Assembly: GCA_910586725.1 (NCBI GenBank)
Contig: CAJUJL010000007.1
Coordinates: forward strand, 1-64,000
Origin: an uncultured Lachnospiraceae bacterium
GTDB taxonomy: Bacteria; Bacillota; Clostridia; Lachnospirales; Lachnospiraceae
Direction: 5' to 3'
DNA: 64,000 nt
The translations under genes and the position numbers were made by a program. The notes below the pieces were generated by a model, which saw nothing but the letters and a program-made list of their open reading frames with translations, had not been told where the DNA came from and made no database searches. This document shows, in pieces, positions 59,867 to 64,000 of this stretch (position 1 is the first letter of the stretch; each line of letters opens with the position of its first letter).

Positions 59867-60760
59867 ATGGATCATTTAGATGAATTGGAGGCGGAAGCCA
59901 TATATATTATGCGGGAGGTCGCTGCGGAATGCGAAAAGCCGGTTATGCTGTATTCCATCGGGAAAGATTCGTCGGTTATGCTGCATTTGGCATTGAAGGC
60001 TTTCTATCCGGAGAAACCGCCATTTCCGTTTCTGCATGTAAACACTACCTGGAAATTCAAGGAAATGATTGCGTTCCGGGATAAGATGGCAAAAGATTTA
60101 CAGATTGAAATGCTGGAGTATATTAATCCGGAAGGCGTTGCCCAGGGCATCAATCCTTTTGACCATGGAGCGTCGTACACGGATATTATGAAGACCCAGG
60201 CGTTAAAACAGGCTCTGAATCAATATGGATTTACGGCAGCCTTTGGCGGGGGAAGAAGAGACGAAGAAAAATCCCGTGCAAAAGAGAGGATTTTCTCCTT
60301 CCGCGACGCTAATCATGCGTGGGATCCCAAAAACCAGAGGCCTGAGATGTGGAAGCTTTTTAATACGAGAATTCATCAAGGCGAAAGCATTCGGGTATTT
60401 CCGCTTTCCAACTGGACGGAAAAGGACATCTGGCAGTATATCAAAAGAGAAAACATACCGATTGTTTCTTTATATTTTGCGAAGGAAAGGCCGGTTGTAA
60501 ACAGAAACGGCAACATTATCATGGTGGATGACGACAGGATGAAGTTAGAACCCGGTGAAACCGTGGAAAATAAAATGGTCAGATTTCGTACGCTGGGCTG
60601 TTATCCGCTCACGGGAGGCGTGGAGTCAACGGCTGTGACATTAGATGAAATTATTGAAGAAACGCTGGGTGCAGTGGAATCAGAGCGGACGAGCCGCGTC
60701 ATTGATTCTGACGGAGGAGCTTCCAGTATGGAGAAGAGAAAACGTGAGGGGTATTTTTAG
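59867..60760 (+). CDS. cysD: Sulfate adenylyltransferase subunit 2
   Basis: A 297-residue PP-loop ATPase. SIGKDSSVMLHLALKAF is the nucleotide site, and GGRRDEEKSRAKERIFSFR and ESIRVFPLSNWTEKDIWQYI are CysD signatures. With CysN it forms APS from ATP and sulfate. GGAGAAAAG precedes the ATG. It is immediately followed by cysNC without any gap. No sulfite-forming genes (cysH and relatives) are in the window, so the PAPS made here is probably for sulfation rather than assimilation. Confidence 0.96.
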   Translation: MDHLDELEAEAIYIMREVAAECEKPVMLYSIGKDSSVMLHLALKAFYPEKPPFPFLHVNTTWKFKEMIAFRDKMAKDLQIEMLEYINPEGVAQGINPFDHGASYTDIMKTQALKQALNQYGFTAAFGGGRRDEEKSRAKERIFSFRDANHAWDPKNQRPEMWKLFNTRIHQGESIRVFPLSNWTEKDIWQYIKRENIPIVSLYFAKERPVVNRNGNIIMVDDDRMKLEPGETVENKMVRFRTLGCYPLTGGVESTAVTLDEIIEETLGAVESERTSRVIDSDGGASSMEKRKREGYF

Positions 60761-62599
60761 ATGAAGAATGATTTATTAAAATTTATTACCTGCGGAAGTG
60801 TAGACGACGGAAAATCAACGTTGATCGGCCATATGCTTTACGACGCAAAGCTCCTTTTTGCAGACCAGGAAAAAGCGCTGGAACTGGATTCCAAAGTTGG
60901 AAGCACCGGGGGAGAGATCGACTATTCTCTGCTTCTGGACGGACTGATCGCAGAGCGTGAGCAGGGAATTACCATTGATGCCGCGTATCGTTATTTTACA
61001 ACAGAGAACAGAAGCTTTATCGTTGCCGATACACCGGGACATGAAGAATATACGAGAAATATGGCGGTAGGAGCTTCGTTTGCCTCTTTGAGCGTGATCC
61101 TGACAGATGCGAGCCAGGGCGTATTGATTCAGACAAAGCGCCATGCAAGAATTTGCAACCTGATGGGAATCAAGCACTTTGTGTTTGCCGTAAATAAGAT
61201 GGATCTGGTGGGTTACAGCCAGGACCGCTTTATGAAAATAGAAAAAGACATTAAGATGCTGATGGCGGAGTTTCGTTATGAGAGCATCAAGATTATTCCG
61301 CTTTCGGCCACGGCAGGAGACAATATTACGGTGAAATCGAGCCAGATGCCGTGGTACCATGGCGTGACGCTTCTGGAATATCTGGAAAATGTGGATGTTT
61401 CCGAAGAAGGCGGCAATAAGAACTTCTCAATGCCGGTGCAGAGAGTCTGCCGGCCGGATCATACGTTTCGTGGATTTCAGGGACAGATTGCTTCCGGAAG
61501 TATTGCGGTAGGAGATACGATTACCGTACGTCCGAGTGGAGAAAAAGCCAAAATTACTTCCATATTGCAGGGAGATAAGGAGGTTTCCGGAAGCGAAAAG
61601 GGAAGCGCCGTTACCATTTCTCTGGATACGGAGATTGATATATCAAGAGGCTGCGTACTGGAAAAGAACTATGGATTGAAAGTCGGATCCATGTTTGCGG
61701 CTTCTATTTTGTGGATGGATGACAACAGCCTTTCGGCAGGCAAAAACTTCCTTTTAAAGATCGGGACGCAGCAGGTTCCGGCTACAATTATGAGCATCAA
61801 ATATAAAATTGATGTGAATACCGGAGCGGAAGTGAAAGCGGAAACCATATCCAAGAATGAAATTGCATTTTGTGAGATTTCAACGGGCAGCAGGATTGTT
61901 TTTGATGAGTTTTCCGGCAATAAAGACCTGGGTTCTCTGATTTTGATAGACAGGATCACGAATATGACGTCCGCCTGCGGAGTAGTCAAACATGACATCA
62001 AGAAGGATAACAATCTGTACTGGCACAACATGGATGTGACGAAAGAGCTGCGGGAAAGCCAGCTGAACCAGAAAGCCATGACAGTTTGGATGACCGGTCT
62101 TTCCGGGTCCGGCAAATCAACGATTGCCAACGCGCTTGAGAAAAGACTGTTTTCCATGGGCAAGCATACGATGCTTTTGGATGGAGATAATGTCCGCATG
62201 GGCTTAAATAAAAATCTTGGTTTTGGTGAAAAAGACAGAATCGAGAATATCCGCAGAATTGCAGAAGTGTCAAAGCTGATGAATGACGCGGGCTTGATTG
62301 TGCTTACGGCGTTTATCTCACCTTACCGCAAAGACAGACGCAGCGCGAAAGATATTATCGGAGAGAACTTTATAGAGGTTTATGTCAACACGCCTTTGGA
62401 GGAATGTGAGAGAAGGGATGTCAAAGGCCTTTATAAGGCGGCGCGCGCCGGAAAGATCTATGATTTTACAGGCATTACCAGTCCTTATGAAAAGCCGGAA
62501 CGTCCGGATATTGTGGTGGATACCCAGAAGAGTGATGTAGAGGAATGTGTAAACCAGATTCTGGAGAAAATTAAGAAGTATTTAGGAGATGAGAACTAA
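60761..62599 (+). CDS. cysNC: Fused sulfate adenylyltransferase subunit 1 / APS kinase (CysN-CysC)
   Basis: A 612-residue fusion. The N-terminal elongation-factor-like GTPase has CGSVDDGKSTLIGHMLYD, DTPGHEEYTRNMAVGAS and NKMDLVGYS. It drives APS formation with CysD. The C-terminal APS kinase starts near residue 440 with the P-loop TGLSGSGKSTIANALE, LLDGDNVRMGLNKNLGF and DFTGITSPYE, converting APS to PAPS. The same fusion is known as NodQ in rhizobia and CysNC elsewhere. It is last in the operon, closed by a perfect terminator. Confidence 0.97.
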   Translation: MKNDLLKFITCGSVDDGKSTLIGHMLYDAKLLFADQEKALELDSKVGSTGGEIDYSLLLDGLIAEREQGITIDAAYRYFTTENRSFIVADTPGHEEYTRNMAVGASFASLSVILTDASQGVLIQTKRHARICNLMGIKHFVFAVNKMDLVGYSQDRFMKIEKDIKMLMAEFRYESIKIIPLSATAGDNITVKSSQMPWYHGVTLLEYLENVDVSEEGGNKNFSMPVQRVCRPDHTFRGFQGQIASGSIAVGDTITVRPSGEKAKITSILQGDKEVSGSEKGSAVTISLDTEIDISRGCVLEKNYGLKVGSMFAASILWMDDNSLSAGKNFLLKIGTQQVPATIMSIKYKIDVNTGAEVKAETISKNEIAFCEISTGSRIVFDEFSGNKDLGSLILIDRITNMTSACGVVKHDIKKDNNLYWHNMDVTKELRESQLNQKAMTVWMTGLSGSGKSTIANALEKRLFSMGKHTMLLDGDNVRMGLNKNLGFGEKDRIENIRRIAEVSKLMNDAGLIVLTAFISPYRKDRRSAKDIIGENFIEVYVNTPLEECERRDVKGLYKAARAGKIYDFTGITSPYEKPERPDIVVDTQKSDVEECVNQILEKIKKYLGDEN

Positions 62600-62609
62600 A
62601 TAAACATAA

Positions 62610-62646
62610 GGCAGCAGAAACGAAAGTTCTGCTGCCAGTTTTTTTG
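62610..62646. terminator. Terminator after cysNC
   Basis: GGCAGCAGAA (62610-62619) pairs with TTCTGCTGCC (62627-62636), followed by AGTTTTTTT. It separates two convergent genes. Confidence 0.9.
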
Positions 62647-62648
62647 GA

Positions 62649-63359
62649 TTAAATTTCTCCAGTGATATTTTGATAAAATTTTACCTGGGTTTGATTGATA
62701 TAAGGGTCTAACCATAAAAAGCCGATGCCCAGGGAAAAGAGGCACAGCAACGACATACCAAGAAAGCTTAATCGGATATAAAAGGCCCGCCCTTTGTTGC
62801 CGGACATTAATTTACGGCTGTTTCGCATAATGTTTACCGGGCGTTCGTCCGGCTGCTCAACCAGAAGATAACGAGTTAAATGGTATTGCAGTGAAAGTAT
62901 GGTAAGCGCCGAAAATGTCACAAGCCAAACGACGGCGGCCAACAGGTAAAAGAGAGGCGTATCCATAAGAAAGGCATATAAGCTAATGCCAACAGCGGGA
63001 ATCGCGGTTACCAAAAAAAGTCCCGTTAACATGAGTTCCGTAATAAGGATACGGTCGGGACGTTTTGTGAAAAAATAAAAGATGTCGATTGCCCTGCATT
63101 TCTTTTGCCTTGACCGGTTTAGATGAATATGAATCAGCCCGCAGTGTAAAATGGAAGCGAGCAGCGCTATAATGGCTGAAGCAAGCAGAAAGATTACAAT
63201 CTGAAATGTATTTGGACGGCTCTGCACAGACAGCTGAAAAGGGGAATTGGCAACGAATGAGATCAGTTGGATCAGGATAAAAGCCGCCATGGGGACGCCG
63301 TAATGTCCGGTCAATGATTCTCTTGCCTGGCGTTTGAGTTCTTTTGATGTAAGTTTCAT
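62649..63359 (-). CDS. DUF975-like integral membrane protein
   Basis: A 236-residue protein with about six hydrophobic segments. It begins MKLTSKELKRQARESLTGHYG, a start typical of DUF975 proteins, followed by a membrane region and a middle LSLQYHLTRYLLVEQPDERP, then RNSRKLMSGNKGRAFYIRLSF. The function is unknown. AAAGGAG nine bases before the ATG at 63359 supports that start; the upstream ATG is out of range of it. Confidence 0.8.
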   Translation of the reverse strand: MKLTSKELKRQARESLTGHYGVPMAAFILIQLISFVANSPFQLSVQSRPNTFQIVIFLLASAIIALLASILHCGLIHIHLNRSRQKKCRAIDIFYFFTKRPDRILITELMLTGLFLVTAIPAVGISLYAFLMDTPLFYLLAAVVWLVTFSALTILSLQYHLTRYLLVEQPDERPVNIMRNSRKLMSGNKGRAFYIRLSFLGMSLLCLFSLGIGFLWLDPYINQTQVKFYQNITGEI

Positions 63360-63378
63360 AGTTTGTTTCTCCTTTACC

Positions 63379-63412
63379 AAAGGCCGTCAAAGACATTGCT
63401 TTGACGGCCTTT
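63379..63412. terminator. Hairpin between two minus-strand genes
   Basis: AAAGGCCGTCAAAG pairs perfectly with CTTTGACGGCCTTT around a six-base loop. On the minus strand it follows the stop of the small membrane protein gene and would act as its terminator, though the T run is short. Confidence 0.7.
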
Positions 63413-63433
63413 GCGTATTGATTTATTTAAATG

Positions 63434-63814
63434 CTAGATCATGCCCATGCTTTGGTATAATTCTTCTATCGTCTCTACGTTGTAAAGATTCATATAGTTC
63501 TGTAAAATTCCGTCGATTCCGCCGTATTGGCGCAGCATTATCAAAAATGCCGCGATATAGATGGAAAAAGTTATGACCAGTCCGATGCTTCCCAGAATCA
63601 GGCCTGTCCTTCCCATGACATTCATGCTCGTTTCGCCGCCTCTTGATAAAAGTGCAAGCAGGATGCTTAAGGAACCGCAGATTACTGCGGCATAGATGCA
63701 GCTGCATGTGACCAGTGCGACAACTCCTAAAATTAAAGACGCCAGCGACATGCCCACGGAACGTTTGTCAGGGCAGGGTGGATCGGGCGTATAAGTTTCC
63801 TGTTGAAAGTCCAT
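63434..63814 (-). CDS. Small membrane protein, DUF4190-like
   Basis: A 126-residue protein: a hydrophilic Pro-rich N-terminus, two hydrophobic segments (about 22-60 and 68-95, with MSLASLILGVVALVTCSCIYA and GRTGLILGSIGLVITFSI) and a soluble tail. The Gly-spaced pair of segments resembles DUF4190-type proteins. The function is unknown. GGAGG precedes the ATG on the minus strand. Confidence 0.7.
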   Translation of the reverse strand: MDFQQETYTPDPPCPDKRSVGMSLASLILGVVALVTCSCIYAAVICGSLSILLALLSRGGETSMNVMGRTGLILGSIGLVITFSIYIAAFLIMLRQYGGIDGILQNYMNLYNVETIEELYQSMGMI

Positions 63815-63842
63815 AATTTCCTCCGGCAGACGGGAACGTATA

Positions 63843-64000
63843 TTATTCCATAAATTCTACGCTTCCTTTTTCTATGTCATAAATTGCGCCAATTACTTTT
63901 AAACCGGGAATGTCAATAGAATCCGTAATGCGTTTTATGCTGTTGTTGACATTCAGGCAGCTTGCTTTGTAGCCGTCTTTTTCGTCTCCGATTGCGGCTT
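63843..64000 (-). CDS. Carbonic anhydrase, C-terminal part (partial)
   Basis: The last 52 residues of a minus-strand gene that continues past the right edge. GDEKDGYKASCLNVNNSIKR and GLKVIGAIYDIEKGSVEFME match the end of beta-class carbonic anhydrases (the NV-N-S helix, then the final two strands). The active-site Cys-His-Cys would lie outside the window, so the assignment rests on the C-terminal pattern alone. Confidence 0.65.
   Translation of the reverse strand, partial: AAIGDEKDGYKASCLNVNNSIKRITDSIDIPGLKVIGAIYDIEKGSVEFME

Noticed and set aside
63379..63412. Repeat pair as a possible CRISPR repeat
   Set aside because: It occurs once, is a simple 14-bp hairpin at the end of a gene and fits a terminator.
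1..64000. tRNA, rRNA, CRISPR arrays and intact insertion sequences
   Set aside because: None were recognised on reading the gaps between genes; short tRNA genes could only be fully excluded by a covariance-model scan.

Overview
The window comes from a Gram-positive, low-to-mid GC, spore-forming member of the Clostridia, most likely a Lachnospiraceae-type gut bacterium. The evidence is the AGGAGG-type ribosome binding sites, spoVT and a CwlC-like amidase, sporulation-type promoters, the FabK-type fatty acid operon, hemZ, DUF4317 and ThiT proteins, large secreted glycosidase and FN3-like proteins, and a methyl-accepting chemotaxis protein. No rRNA, tRNA, CRISPR array or complete insertion sequence was seen. 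This was read by eye without database searches, so family names rest on motif recognition.

Layout. 1-3.4 kb is an AT-rich accessory segment: a GNAT, an M24 peptidase-like protein, a KilA-N protein, a small DUF6061-like protein, then about 1 kb of inverted repeats, an ORF remnant and a 170-bp imperfect palindrome. 3.46-4.39 kb is a GT8 glycosyltransferase broken by a frameshift. 4.4-9.3 kb is the FMN-riboswitch-controlled riboflavin operon (ribD-ribE-ribBA-[small ORF]-[GH25 lipoprotein]-ribH). 9.4-15.9 kb carries a large secreted glycoside hydrolase followed by a nucleotidyltransferase, a NahK-like sugar kinase and a histidine phosphatase. 16.0-19.2 kb is a restriction-modification system with two C5 methyltransferases and an HNH nuclease. 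19.3-31.0 kb holds spoVT, a surface protein, a class A PBP, ROK glucokinase, an AEC transporter, DUF4317, a lipoprotein-PAP-thiT operon and a small gene behind a sigma-G-type promoter. 31.2-32.0 kb is a UPF0175/PIN toxin-antitoxin pair.

32.1-39.9 kb is a type II fatty acid synthesis operon (acpP-fabK-fabD-fabG-fabF-fabZ-accDA-fabH-MarR) with FabT-like operators at its promoter. accB and accC are absent and accD and accA are fused. 40-43.8 kb holds a cytidylate-kinase-like protein, a calcium-binding-repeat protein, a CPBP protease and a GNAT fusion. 43.8-54.3 kb is a housekeeping block (relA-MBL-hemZ ... hisS-aspS) interrupted by a chemoreceptor and FMN-binding lipoprotein unit. A CwlC-like amidase with a sigma-K-type promoter follows.

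55.2-62.6 kb is the most interesting unit. An OmpR-type two-component system is followed by two paralogous sulfotransferases, CysD and a CysN-CysC fusion. Together they form a complete sulfate-to-PAPS-to-sulfated-product module, comparable in logic to rhizobial NodH/NodPQ. The same tandem TTTTAAT element sits upstream of both the response regulator and the sulfotransferase operon, which suggests the two-component system controls sulfation. The right end has a DUF975-type membrane protein, a small membrane protein and the C-terminus of a likely carbonic anhydrase, all on the minus strand.
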